From: Aquatica leii
Taxonomy: Eukaryota; Arthropoda; Insecta; Coleoptera; Lampyridae
DNA: 64,000 nt
Direction of reading: 5' to 3'
NCBI GenBank assembly: GCA_035610365.1
Contig: CM069433.1
Location: 168,966,882 to 169,030,881 of the forward strand
Both the position numbers and the translations under genes were made by a program. Below, piece by piece: positions 23,712 to 35,777 of the stretch. Position 1 is the first letter of the stretch, and each line of letters begins with the position of its first letter. The notes under the pieces were generated by a model, which saw nothing but the letters and a program-made list of their open reading frames with translations, was not told the DNA's origin and searched no databases.

Positions 23712-25539
23712 ACACATAATTTAATTTATACATAAATAATTAAAAATCTCAAACATTACTTGTACAATAATAAAAATACTCTAAGAAATAATGTCAAAAC
23801 AAATATATTTTGATAGTAATAATTAAAGTTACATAAAAAATTTACTTAACGCTTAATAAACGTTCAAGTTAAGTAAGTATAACATAAAATAAGAATATGA
23901 ACAAAATGCAATTGTATAGACTTTTAAATTCCAATGAATAAAACAAATATTATTTAATTGTTATTAATTTAATCTTCGTATAAAATTCAATATTTAAAAC
24001 AAATAGTCTTATGTGTAGAATGCACCTAATAACTTTGTTTTTAATTTTTGAGTAACAGAGTAAATATATTATATTACAAACAGAGTAAATGAGATTTATC
24101 TTACGAAGAATAATTTTTAGTCCGCCTATAGCTAGGATCACAACAGGCAAAGCAGAGTACAGCTTTAAATTTTCGTATAATGTGTTTTTTTTATTACTGA
24201 CATAAATTCTTACTGCAAAGGTACACCTTAAATAATCTTAGTACTTTCAGTATTTCGTTAAGCTAAAAAATAAAATTCTGTTACAAATATATTTTTTTCA
24301 TAAATAAGTAAATAGTAATTCTACGGTTGATTTATCTCTGAAACTGATATTATCAAGTACTCGAACATACAAATGTTAAGACAAACACGTTGCTAAAGTC
24401 TTACTTCATTAATTAAAAAAAAAGTACAAAAGTTTTATGTAACATTTATAAATTATTCATAATTCACAAGCATAACCACAACTCTGAACATGGCAGGTAA
24501 TGAAATAATATAAAACAAAGTCGTTCTTTTGGATACAAATATGAAGTGAGTAATTTTCTGTTTGTAAATTAAGAATTATAAAGTATTAAATTGGAAATGT
24601 AATATGTGGTTTTATAACGTTTTTCTTAAATAGACAAACTACTACAGTTAGTAAAGCAATTTCAATTAATACAAAATGACAAAACCTTGTTTTACTTATT
24701 TACACTGTGTTACGTATAACCAAAGTATAACAATACTTTTTTTTATACAAATATGGATTAACGTTTAAAAACAAATTAATAGAGATTTTAAATAAATAAA
24801 CCGTGTCAATGTTACTTTGTTTCAAGATAATTTACTTCTCCAAATAATTATAGTTCCTAACTGATCAAACAATTTTAATAAATATTTTTATTTAATATAA
24901 AAACTTTAATGAAAATATTAATAATCAATGTTTAGTTATTTAATATATTCAATAATTAATCTTTACATAAATACATAATTAAATAAATTTTTTTAATTCA
25001 ACAAAATATCTCATTAACTTTCAAATAAGTCAATGATTCCAGCATCAATTTTTGTCTGCAAAACTTTTGATAAAAAGATTAAATTTAGCGTTACGTAATT
25101 GATCTTCAGAATTAATTCTTTTAAAAGTTAAAAGCGTCGTTAAATTTGTCGAACAAGTATTCAAAGTACTCTTCGAAATAAACTAAACGTTCATAAATAT
25201 GCCATAAACTGTTTTTTAATCGATTATCTAATCAACATTTAAGAATTGTTTATAAATACAAAAAAAAATTCTTTTTTTAATAAAAGTTGACGTAACATCT
25301 GTAAGAGGAGGGCCGAAATCTTGCTAAATGCCAGACATAACAATTAAGGTAAGTTTGTATAATGATTAAATTCTAATGGAAACCCCAATTATAATTGCTT
25401 TTCGTACAATTATGGTCCACATTTGCTTTCGGTTTACCCGAGATGTAGTCACAAAATTTTTCCATTTCAATACGCCTTGCTTGGTATGACTAAAATCAAG
25501 GACTTCCAACTGAAGTTTTATCAAATAAAATAAAAAGTT
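23712..25539. other. AT-rich stretch without recognisable gene
   Basis: The spacer between two inverted family 3 LTR copies. No frame resembles a known protein and no internal pol or gag fragment is visible, so it does not look like the inside of a retroelement. Confidence 0.5.
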
Positions 25540-27659
25540 TGTTACAAGAATTTTCTCGTAACTTAATTATTAGCGACTGAGTTTGATTCGATAATTAGAT
25601 CGTTCGTTTCGATGTGCTAATTATAAAACAATTTAAAAAAGCGCCAAAACGGTGAAAAATTAGTATGGAAGATACCGTTTAAATTTATCCAAAGCAGAAA
25701 AAGAACAAATGACAAAACACAGGTTGTAACAACGAGTATATTTATTGTATTACAGAAATAGGAGTTAGAAAAGAGAAAAAGATAAATTTACATGGGTACG
25801 ATTAAACGGTAAAACGTACGTCAATATCACAGACAATAGTAGTTAAAGTAAACCCGCTTCGGTTGGCCAATACGTCGTACAAAAAATTAAATTTTTTCAG
25901 TCTAACTTTTACATTCCGAAAATAATAAATTTACATTTGTAAATTATAACACGAATATACAAATCTTCATAATTCATAGAAGTAGGAAATATAATACTTA
26001 CGATTTAGTTTTCCTTCGAAGAATACAACTAGCTATATGTAAGTACGGTGTTATCACAAATAAATTGTTACGTGCATAAATTTCATAATGTAATACCCTG
26101 TATATTCATTTCCTTAAAGTTAGATTTCTATTTTCGACGCCCTCTAGGGAGTTTAGTTTTACTTCATTTCCTGTCAAGATGTCAAACCGTCAACTACTTA
26201 AAATTGTGCTTGTGATGGTATAACTTTTTAATTTTCTAACATCGGCGTTTATGAAAGCTTTTCCTATTAGTTATTAGAATTCTTTAATAATTTCCATGTT
26301 AATTTTGATAGCACGTCCTATCACGTGTTGGCGGCATGTTAATATCGACCAAATACCTTTATGGAACGATTATAATTCTAGAAAATCCTACGTTCAAACT
26401 AAAAACAAAGTCTCGATAATTTTTCTCCGAGATACTACTCCTTATGCGTTAGTCGATTGCGATACCAACTTTTACTTAATGTGTGCAACAGCATTTGATA
26501 ATCGAGTTCTTATGTCTAATTTCTTTTAGCATTAATTAACAATTTTCTAGATTTTTGCTTTCGTGAGTCCTTGTGTTGACACGATTTGCTATTCATAAAT
26601 TTTCCAGATCGACTCAACGAGGAAAAAGTTTTCTTCGGACAAGTACTGGATTGTGGGTAAGTTTTATTTAATTACATTGTCGCTGTCAGAAAAGTTTCTC
26701 ACAAAATTTTTGCTTGTTCTAACTTACGCAATTACAATAATTGTTTCAATACCATTTATGTATTTTCAATAATTATTTTGTGTATCGCATGTAGTAAACC
26801 ATACATATTTCTCGTGTAATTTTTTTCGCCATCGACAAACCTATGTGTAAAACTATGTATTGTGTGTTGCCGATACTTCCGGCATTTATGGATTGAATAA
26901 TGTACTACAAAATTTCTGGTGCTCGTTGCTAATAATCTACGTTATTAAATTAAAGTTGTTATACATATTTATCTTTTTCTTTTATTTGGTTACACAAAAA
27001 CCAATGTAACAAGAATTACGAACCTGATTTCGTTACAAGCTTGGACTTTTTGTCTTAATCGAAACCAAAGTTTTACTGGCGCCCTTTAAATCCTATTTAT
27101 TTGAACCTCCCCTATCACCGACTAGTGTGAGTTGGCGGTGCAAGGTTCGTAAGACCTATAGCTTGTAACAAAATCCCATTCGGTTATATAATTAATGAGA
27201 AAACCAAATGCGCTAAGTTTCCCTCAATACGGTAGAATTATATTATTTTAGCGAAGGTTTCGATTATCGATAGCTTTAATCAACGTGGCGTAAAGCTATC
27301 ATGGAAATTTTTAGAATAAACGGAACGGGTTTTAATATCTCCACAATGGAATAACGTGTGGGTATCCAGAAACCACTAATGACAATACTGAAAATTAGGT
27401 AAATCACAAACCATTAAGAAAAAATACTACACTCATTTATACAATGGATGAGTGTGAATAATTAGAAGTGAAAACTTCGCTAGGCTCTTACGTTAGAACA
27501 TATATGCGGAGCGGACCACAGTCACCCGAAAAGTAAGTTTTCTCCCATCAATATTTTGATGTCAAACATTAACGAATTGAGAATGCAACGAAAAGTGGGC
27601 GTTCCGGGAACAAAATTGATACTGTACAAACATCATACCGAAACACTTTTAACATAACA
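25540..27659. mobile_element. LTR family 3, copy B, split by solo LTR
   Basis: The plus strand starts TGTTACAAG at 25540 and ends TTAACATAACA at 27659, i.e. TGTTA/TAACA ends. Flanks are AGTT and AATT, a possible 4-bp duplication with one change. Without the inserted solo LTR (26066-27171) it is about 1.0 kb. It aligns with copy A (same orientation) and with copy C (inverted). Non-coding. Confidence 0.8.
26066..27171. mobile_element. Solo LTR, family 1, copy 3 (AAAT)
   Basis: A 1,106-bp element, TGTTACGTGC...CTTGTAACA, is flanked by AAAT at 26062-26065 and 27172-27175. The flanks join into a sequence colinear with copy A of family 3 near 15978-15990, so the empty site is visible in the same window. 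It has one unit of the ~98-bp repeat that is expanded in the copy at 29357. The 77-codon frame at 26296-26529 is not conserved as coding in the other copies. Confidence 0.95.
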
Positions 27660-28257
27660 AATTTATGAAGATAATTTTAATTTATGCCTGTAAAGCAAAA
27701 ACAGCCAACTAATTTGACTTACAAGAGAAAGGTTTTTTAAGCTCAGTTTTATGTCTTTAGTCAACAAACTTCTGTACCAGCAAAAGAAAATCGAAGAAGC
27801 AATAGGAAAATATTAAGCCAAGAATATTCTCTGAATTTTATTAACAAATGTAATGTTAATGAAATTCATAGCTGCAGAAAATAGACTAAAAAGTTTTACT
27901 TCGATTCACCACTGAGTAAGTTTACATAGGCAGGACTAATCGAGACCGACCTAAACATCGACTTACACTAGACCTAGAATAGTCCATTGTTTAAGCGTTT
28001 ACATAGTTAGATTTTTGAATGACCTACCTATAAACGTAGCCCTACAAATTCATTTTTCATTGGCTTTGGTGTTTCGGTTAGTGCTTTAACTATATTTTTT
28101 ATTTGTGCCAAAACTGAAAACTTTTTAGCTGTTAAAATAAATCGAATTTTCAACTTTACTTTGCACAAATGCAGTTGAATGAAAGACGGCGTCAGCAGTT
28201 AAAAAATGAATTATTTGTAAACAAAGATTTTGGCCAACATAATCAAATGACTGATGT
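27660..28257. other. No clear feature
   Basis: The sequence leads into the Harbinger relic. Words such as GACCTAAACATCGACTTA near 27952 faintly resemble GACTAAACCTACGACTTA near 31201, but in direct orientation, so I do not call terminal repeats. Confidence 0.35.
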
Positions 28258-28720
28258 ATGTATAATCATATACCCATTTTGGCACCTTCAGATGGGCATA
28301 CAGATTTCATAAATAGGAAATAGTGGACATCTTATAATATGCAAGCTGTCGTAGACAACAAATGCAAAGTTTTACAAGGTATCTATAATTATAGGTCAAA
28401 TTTTCTCCATTTTCGAAAAATTTCCTGACAATACAATACACGCAATGCAACTGCTTTATCATTATACAAACATCCAAGGCAAATTATGCCACAAATAACG
28501 CAAGATGTAAATAGAAAGACCATTAATTTTATAATCATGTACACTGATGACTAGTCTGGTATCACTACCCTATAGCAGTAACTGCGGACGTGGGTTTATT
28601 GAGACTTTGGTAGACTTGAAGTACGTTGAAGAATTCTGCTAAAAAGAATATATCTTTATCACACATTTGCTCCACAAGTCATTAGCTTGTTGCGTAATGC
28701 ATAACTTTGTCATACATAAC
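28258..28720 (+). pseudogene. PIF/Harbinger transposase relic
   Basis: HIPILAPSDGHTDFINRK near 28267, followed by TAG and then WTSYNMQAVVDNKCKV, corresponds to the part of the DDE_Tnp_4 nuclease that follows the first catalytic Asp. The IDGT motif itself is not preserved. Near 28685 ACCVMHNFVIHN matches the conserved end of this domain. The part between has stops and appears shortened. Intact enzymes cut 3-bp sites together with a Myb-like partner, and a Myb/SANT relic lies 0.4-2 kb downstream on the other strand, the usual two-gene composition of these elements. Confidence 0.75.
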
Positions 28721-29137
28721 AAAAAACATTATGTGACACAATGTATGAAGGACGTTGTTTTGTTTATCTGTTGTATTGTCCTTGCTTTTAGTAAAGGATT
28801 TAGTGTTCCCCGTTAACATTTATTTCAGAGCTTGAATTTGGTTAGTCATAATAAATTCGGAAAATAAGTCTACCATAATTGGTTGTTTTCATAAGTAAAA
28901 ATGTATTTCATTAAATAATGAATTAAAATTTTAAACCACACGTACTCCTTTTTTTTATCCAGCCTAACGATAATTTTCGGATTTACTTGTACTTGGTGTT
29001 GAGTTTAAACACAGTTTTTGGGTTTCTTTCTTCGCCTAAAGTAAAATGGCAACATTTTATTTGAAATTCTCTCTCTCCATGAATCCTTAAGAGATGCAAG
29101 TATTGCTACAAAATTTTGCATTTAAAAATGAAATAAA

Positions 29138-29356
29138 TTAAAAAATTCTTTTCTTCTTCGTCCAAGTGTTTTTGGACGCTTGTTGGTTCAAAAAATAGGA
29201 ACCTTGTGCGACTCCGCTTTTTTCACATTTGTAGTAAGATTCCTTTACTTGTTTCATTTTTATCTCAAGCTGTAAAGCAGTCTTGATAAATTCCAGCTCT
29301 TTCATTTTATCTTCAACTAGCTTAAACATTTTCACATGCTTGTGCCGTTTGCCGTC
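29138..29356 (-). pseudogene. Myb/SANT-like partner gene, 3' part
   Basis: The minus-strand frame DGKRHKHVKMFKLV, KMKELEFIKTALQLEIK, then a stop at 29138 looks like the end of a SANT/MADF-type domain followed by a charged helix. Such proteins accompany Harbinger transposases and help them bind DNA. The frame is broken at the LTR boundary (29357) and continues beyond the LTR at 30764. Confidence 0.6.
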
Positions 29357-30763
29357 TGTTACGCGCGAAATTTTCACAACAGAGTACCCTGTATATCGAC
29401 TTAAAAATTAGTTTCTGGTTTTGACGCCCTCTGCCGACCGTGTTGGTTACTGAGAAGCCATTTTAAAACTGTCAACTACGTGAGCCGGTCGGTGTCGAAA
29501 ATCTTGACCTGATTCCTAAGATTTTAAGTGCATCCATTGTGGTGAGTACGAATTTATAAGTCAATTACGAATTTATTACAATTTGTTCGGCACAGGGTAA
29601 GATATTTTGTCTCCAGTTTATTAAGATTCTTTCGTAAGTTCTGTATTAATTTGATAGGCGGTTTCGTCACGTTTCAATCACCTGTTCGCTTCAACAGAGA
29701 ACAATGATGCATAATTACGATTGATAAATACCGTTACCGAACGTATAAGCTTTTGGAAGGGCATACTACCCATACGAAAACGAGGTCTCGATGAGCAATG
29801 CGTCGGAGATGTTAATTCTTGTACACCAGTCGATTGCGTTACCAACCACCTGTTCGTAATTACAACCAACAGCATTCGATACAACGGGTTCTTATATCAC
29901 ACTTAATGTATTATTATTAATGATTTTGTAGTTTCCTACCTTCGTGAGTCATTGTGTGACACGATTTGCTATTCAATAATTATTCTAGGCTGCTACCGGT
30001 GGGAAAACGTTTTCTTCACGCAAGTAAGCACTGGATTCTGGGTAAGTCAGTTTGATTATATTTTTTTTCGCTGTCATAAAAGTCACTCACGGAACTTTGA
30101 TTACTGTCGGTGTCTGTAATTACGTTTATTGTTTACATACCAATAAGGTAATTTCAAGTATCATTTAGAGTGTATCGCATGCTGTGGACAGACAATATTT
30201 ATTACGAAATTTACTTCGCTATCTCGATGTAATTTAACTATATGCTTTGTGTGTTGCCGTTATGTCTGGCATTTATGAATCGAGAAATTAAACATACTCC
30301 TGTTAATCTTTTACGTTGCTAAGTCAAGGTTTCTCCACCTGTTAATCATACTTGTTAGTTTGTCTAGTGTTTATGAATTGAGAAATTCAACATACTTCTG
30401 TTAATTTGCTACGTTGCTAAATTAAAGTTTTATATACCTGTTAATTATACTTGTTAATCTTTCTAGCATTTATGAGTTGAGAAATTACATATATTCCTGT
30501 TAATCTTCTACGTTGCTACATTAAAATTGTTATACTTGTTAATCTTTCTTTTATGGTAACATACCTTTCTCTTTTAATTGTGGCTACCCGAACACCAGAG
30601 TAACAAAGATTACGAACCTCAAAATTAGTTACAAGTTTGGACCGTCTGTCGTGATCGAGGCAGAAGTGGTAATTCGGATTGATCTGGCGCCCTTAAGTAT
30701 AATTTCCTGGAACCTTCCCTATTTCCGACCGTGCAAAGTTCGTAAGACCTAAAGCTTGTAACA
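29357..30763. mobile_element. Solo LTR, family 1, copy 2 (CGTC)
   Basis: A 1,407-bp element, TGTTACGCGC...CTTGTAACA, is flanked by CGTC at 29353-29356 and 30764-30767. Its insertion cuts the Myb/SANT-like gene: the minus-strand frame from 30880 to 30764 continues in phase at 29356 once the LTR and one CGTC are disregarded. The copy is closest to the one at 26066 and is longer mainly because of a 98-bp tandem repeat. Confidence 0.95.
30269..30553. repeat. ~98-bp tandem repeat, three units
   Basis: Units start with TTTATGAATTGAGAAATT-like sequence at about 30272, 30370 and 30469 and share CCTGTTAAT, TACGTTGCTA and ACTTGTTAATCTTTCT. The sister LTR at 26066 has one such unit near 26880-26990. 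Confidence 0.85.
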
Positions 30764-30880
30764 CGTCCATTAATTTAATGGTCTTATAGAGTATAACACC
30801 GTTAAATTAACCATAAGTTCAAAAATAATCTGGTTTCTTCTACAGTCCAGTTTGCCTCTTTCTTCTTTGTTCTTCTTTGA
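30764..30880 (-). pseudogene. Myb/SANT-like partner gene, 5' part
   Basis: On the minus strand KEANWTVEETRLFLNLW, then TAA after LI, is the first helix of a Myb/SANT-like domain. A frame shift later ILYKTIKLM reaches the CGTC target site and joins the fragment at 29356. The stop and frame shift show decay independent of the LTR insertion. Confidence 0.6.
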
Positions 30881-31803
30881 TAACATGAGCAAGAAGAGCG
30901 TTTTCTTCATACCTCATAACTATTTAAATATAACTTATCACTGTAGACAGCGTAAACACAAATAAACGTGCTCTGTGATTCTAACTAAAGCTTATCTTTT
31001 CCCTGTCATAAGTCACAAAAAGTAGAAATTATATCGGTAAAGCAGATAACTACTACATAGGTCATGTCAAATATATTTACATCGTATTAATCAAAACTTA
31101 TTCCAGACTAAATTTGACCCAGTCTACAGAAAAAAGACCTGACCAATATCATTTAGTCCTGGTCTAAATTTCTTTAGAACGAGTTCGGGTATAGGTTGCG
31201 GACTAAACCTACGACTTAAACGTACTTAATAAAGATTTAAAAAATGTAAATCATGTATCAAAACGACAATAGAGAAAAACTAGTAAAGCAAAGATATTTT
31301 GAACACGTTTTTAACATCCTTGGGGTTTGCTAAACCTTGTATATGTGTGTTCTACGTGTCTACAACTGCCAGAGAAGATAAAAAGTTGTAATCATGAAGC
31401 TACTAAAGTATGCATACTTCAACTTTCTACAAGTAGCGTTAATATTTTTTCTGGATTTGCAAAAAGAAATCAGGTCTTGCCAAAAGTGTCTGATCAACAA
31501 GCGTATTATTCAAAGCCTTTAGTTTGAAAATGAATACAGTAAGAAGGCTAAAAAAATTATCCCTTGTAGTTATTACATATGAAATATGGGATAATGTGTG
31601 AAAACAAAAATACAACCCTTAACTGTTAGGTTACTGGTTTTCAATACAAAACCTAATTACAAAAATTATTTTTTTAGTGAGAGGACCTTGACAGAGTTAC
31701 AGTTGTTACAATCGCTGACCGCGTTAAAATATCTCAAATATTAAACGCTATCAACGTTTGTTAAATTTCTATTAATACTTCCTCTAGTAGTAGAAGAAAT
31801 AGC
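30881..31803. other. No recognisable gene
   Basis: Possibly the outer part of the Harbinger element. The 66-codon frame at 31327-31527 has no recognisable domain. Confidence 0.35.
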
Positions 31804-31907
31804 ATATAGACCACGGTTGAGAAAAATATAACTTGCGCAACTGATATCCCTCGACGCTTTGCGCACTGTGACTTAGGTTGTAATAATATTCTCAACCTTG
31901 GTATATA
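31804..31907. repeat. ~104-bp palindrome (MITE-like)
   Basis: ACCACGGTTGAGAA on the left is mirrored by TTCTCAACCTTGGT on the right, with TTGCGCA and TGCGCAC flanking a centre around 31850. The whole can form a long imperfect hairpin. Non-coding. Confidence 0.7.
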
Positions 31908-33675
31908 ATATGTATATACTATCAATTATTTTAATGTTTTAAAACCAATAAACCAGAAAAATTAAATCCGGTCCTAATATGTAATTTTAAATGTTCAAAC
32001 GAATAAATTACCTTTTTTTAATAGCATCCCATTCATTAGTTTACGAAAATTAGTATTATATCAATAAGTAATAACAATTATGTAATTAATTGTAAGATAC
32101 CCGTTGTTATTAATGTTATAAATGATTCAATTGTTTATGTTTTGTGTAAACTTGTAAAATTTAGTAATTATTACATTTAAACGTTGCAAACAAAAATTTT
32201 AATTTTGAAATGAACTGTCTGAAGTCTCAAACGCCAATAAAAATAATTACAAACAAATTGAACTTTCCAAAACACTTTGTATGTTAGAAATTTTAAAGTA
32301 AGTATCGTAAAAATAGCATGGAGCGTTAAAACGCTAAAAAAGATTGAATTCAGTAAAAACGACCACTTGTAAACCGTGCTGAACAATCTTATACCGTTTC
32401 AAGTACTAAAATAGACGTGATCTGTTTTAAAAATGTATTCACTTGGTTAGAATACGATTGCAAAATTGTTAAAAATCTATTTCGAAAATTATAAACGCGA
32501 GTAAACAATTATTTCCGTGTGATGTGTAAACCGTAAAAGTAATTACATGAATAATAGGTTGTCAAAATGAAATGTAACCCCATTTTGCAAACATGAAATT
32601 AATAGAAAGTTAAGCAAAGCTTAATCGAAATGTTGATAATGCAAGTAGTTTACTCCGTAAGCCAATGAATAGTTTAATTAAGACGGTGGATTTTAGAAAA
32701 TTAACATAGAATGTTTACTTCAGTGCTCAATTGTAAAGCTGTTTGATAGGTGATACCCAAAGTCAAACCATTACCTCTTAAGAAATTCAAACAAAGACGT
32801 CGTTTTTAGTATTATACAAAGCACGTAAGTATTAAAATAAAAACATTCGTATTGTAATTAATCTAAGAATCGATTAACGTCTAATGCCTAGTTTATTTAC
32901 AAATCTGAAAAGCATTTGTACATTCTTTTCTAATTTAATCCAAAATAGAAAATGTAAATTAAATGTATTTTTTTGCAATCATTTTATACATCAAGATTCC
33001 AAACATGGATCCTATCAGAATATTGTCCTCGTCAAGTCTAATCCGAGGAACATTATTCTTAACGCGTCTACTTACTCTTTTCCGGAGTCTATATCTGTCC
33101 TACAAGAATATTCCGTACACGCAAAGCTAAATTCTTATATTTGTTATTATGAAACAAGAAATATTAAATAACATCATTTTATTTTTAAACGTTGTTTTCA
33201 TTATTAGTTTGAATTGATTTCCAAAATAATTATTTTTAGAAAAACAATTTATTGATAAAAGCTTATATTAAACTATTTAACATAAAATATATTATTTAAC
33301 AAATACGAATAAACAAGTAAAATAGAATCTGAAGCAATCTGCAATATTACATAAAGCAAATTAAGATTATGAGTAATTCATTAAAAATATAATTCATTTT
33401 TTGTTGTAAATACAAAATCAAACTATCAGATCAGACGTAGTTAAATGAAATTGTTATTCTAAGAACGTACGTAGTTTCCATATTAATTCTCAAAGATAAC
33501 GCATTTACAGATGTTTAAATGAGGTTTTATATTACGTAGGTCAGTCAAAATACGTGAATAAATAAATAGCACTGCAAAAATTATAAAAGTTTTTCACTTT
33601 AAACAAGCGTATTGTGACAATTCAGCTAAAAAATTCATAAAAAATAGGTTATTGTTTATGTATAGAAACAAACAG
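31908..33675. other. AT-rich stretch without recognisable gene
   Basis: A 95-codon plus-strand frame (32884-33171) contains no recognisable domain. I see nothing else supportable. Confidence 0.45.
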
Positions 33676-33792
33676 GAGAAAAAAATTGATAACATAAACC
33701 GAAATTATGATTACTATAAAAGGTGTCTTTTCTATGTAGTAGCATAATAAAATGATAACATTACCAGATTAATAACATTATCTGTGCGGCGT
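33676..33792 (+). repeat. Dispersed repeat, partner of 6453-6578
   Basis: This matches the reverse complement of 6453-6578 over its length, with a ~15-bp internal gap after GTAGTAGCATA. Both copies end in GATAACATTACC and ATAACATTATC words. Confidence 0.75.
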
Positions 33793-34094
33793 GCATTGTA
33801 GTTGTAAAACAATACACAATTTTAGAATATAATTGGCAATTTAACGAATTTCTTTAGGTGATGCTAAATGATTCGTGTAAACGTACTCGTACTTCTTCAT
33901 ATTAATTTTTTTTTATTATGTACAATAGTGATAGTGTTTTAATGTATGGTGACTGTAAATATAACTTCAACACCACCCGTGGGTGGGTTGAGCAATATCC
34001 TAATAGACAATTGCGTTCAATAAACTTTAATTTGACGTGTGTGCAAGCACTAGAGAGATAGGCAGTTAACGTGTCCCATAGTACGCTACGCTAG

Positions 34095-34303
34095 GTTCAA
34101 CGAGTCCAGCAGTTAACCGACGTTGATTTTGAACCGCGACTTGAGTTTTGTGAGTGGTTCCAGCAACAAGAAGCTTTTGACTCTGACTTTAGTGCCAAAA
34201 TATTATTTTCAGATAACAGAACTCTTTCAAAAGAAGCAGATGAACTTTTTGAACTTATTATGTACCAACCACCTGAGAGAGAATTGTATCTAATCAATTC
34301 ATA
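34095..34303 (+). pseudogene. Mariner-like transposase fragment
   Basis: The open frame VQQLTDVDFEPRLEFCEWFQ followed by DSDFSAKILFSDN resembles the segment just before and at the first catalytic Asp of mariner-type transposases common in insects, where LFSDE is usual. Here the residue after the Asp is Asn and the following sequence is unrelated. It ends with TAA at 34303. The fragment is not functional and is immediately followed by LTR-like sequence. Confidence 0.6.
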
Positions 34304-34330
34304 ATAACATTGACGTTTCCTTTGTCAGTT

Positions 34331-35777
34331 TGTAACGACTATTTTTGGCATTTCATCATTATTTCATCTGATAAATAGGCAACTTTGCCATCACCCGTAT
34401 GAGATATACAACCTCGAATAATAGTCTTCGACTTTATGCACGCAGAGGTCGCAATAGTAGTTGACCTTCTATGGACGGTTGTCCGGTTCATTTTGTCTTA
34501 CGAGTTTGTTATGGATGTGGCGGAAACGGATTGGTAAGAAAATGAGGTTTTCCTTCATCAATCGTCATCTAACGTAAAGACGTTTTCATTTTAGAAATCT
34601 CTAATAAATCCGCTCGAATGTCGCATTCGTAGAACGACGTAGCTGAATATTTTCTAACCAAAGTCATAGAGTAGGTTAGTATTTACACGTGGTGAATGTT
34701 AGCGACGTACCAACTATTTTTGGTTGTTTTAGCTTTCTTTCTTCTCATGGATTAACGGAGTCGTTAGTTTGCTTATGGATTAACAAAGGCGCAATTTCTT
34801 TTGTGTGGTGTAATTCTACTGATGGCGTCCTATTGTGTAGTTTGAGTTCGCCGAGGATCAGTTGGAAGTAGTGCCACGTGCGAATGGGTATTCCTTAGGC
34901 AGTTTCTGGGCGTAAAAGGTATTTATGTATAATATAAGTTTCCGCCGGCATAATCAAGCGGGGAATACGGCACCACCTCGACCCTCGTCTGGTCAAGCAC
35001 TTCGAAGTAACCGACTCTTAATCGCGCTAGGTTGCGTTGTGTCAAAATATAAACAACGTTACAATTTTAGTTTAAATGAATTAAGGACTGATTATGTAAT
35101 ATCTGTGCATTTCCTAAATTTGTTCTTTAGTTGATACTTTAAGCCTATTCAATGTCAATTTTGTTTATTCACTATAAATGTCAAAACTTTAATGTGCGGG
35201 AATGTAACTATCAGAGATTTAGAAGTACGCGTCGGATTGTGATTCTGTCGTAAAATAAATTTTGACTAATGATACCGGTCGCAAGCTTGAAAGCTTGACG
35301 TCAAGATCTAAGGATCGTTTTAAAATTTCACTTGCGGAATCGTATTTATTTTGCTACCGTTTATTGTATTGCGGTGGTTTATTTAAGTTAGTAAAAGCAT
35401 ATCTGCTTCCAGAGTCTATTTTAGACCTGCTTTAGCACTGTGATTTATTTTTTTTGTTATTATGTATATGTAATTTGTACCAGTGGCGTAACAGTCGATA
35501 CTCATCTTTTATCTTCAAATAAGTTTTGGGTATCTTTGATTTGGGAATGTACTTTGGGGGATTGCGGGTCTAGGATCTTCTTTTATCTTGCCTAGACATC
35601 TTACGTTATATTAAATTGCGAGAAAACGTAGCGCAATTGGGCATTTAGCTTACCTAAGAATATTCTTTTTTACTTCGATCTTTAACCTACGACCATTTGC
35701 GGTAAAGCTAGCCGAAAGGTAAACGAAACATCTCAGTATAATAAACTTTTTTTTTCTTTTTCACCATATCCCCCATT
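34331..35777. mobile_element. LTR family 2, copy B (diverged)
   Basis: The 3' part (35476-35777) aligns with 17514-17869. Weaker colinear words (GATACCGGTCG, GCTACCG, CTTCCAGAGTCTA) extend the match upstream. The likely start TGTAACGACT at 34331 corresponds to TGTAACACCC of copy A. No matching flanking duplication was found, so the copy may be truncated or older. Its short frames are not conserved in copy A. Confidence 0.55.

Noticed and set aside
26296-26529. 77-codon frame inside the solo LTR
   Set aside because: The homologous segment at 29660-29910 does not keep the frame or the protein; it is LTR sequence.
29721-29906. 61-codon frame inside the solo LTR
   Set aside because: Same reason: non-coding LTR DNA, not conserved in the sister copy.
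27940-31210. GACCTAAACATCGACTTA and GACTAAACCTACGACTTA as Harbinger terminal repeats
   Set aside because: They are in direct, not inverted, orientation and only weakly similar.
32884-33171. 95-codon plus-strand frame
   Set aside because: No recognisable domain; composition and length are compatible with chance in AT-rich DNA.
34331-35777. Flanking duplication for the family 2 copy B
   Set aside because: AGTT on the left is not repeated after CCCCCAT on the right, so a clean solo LTR could not be claimed.
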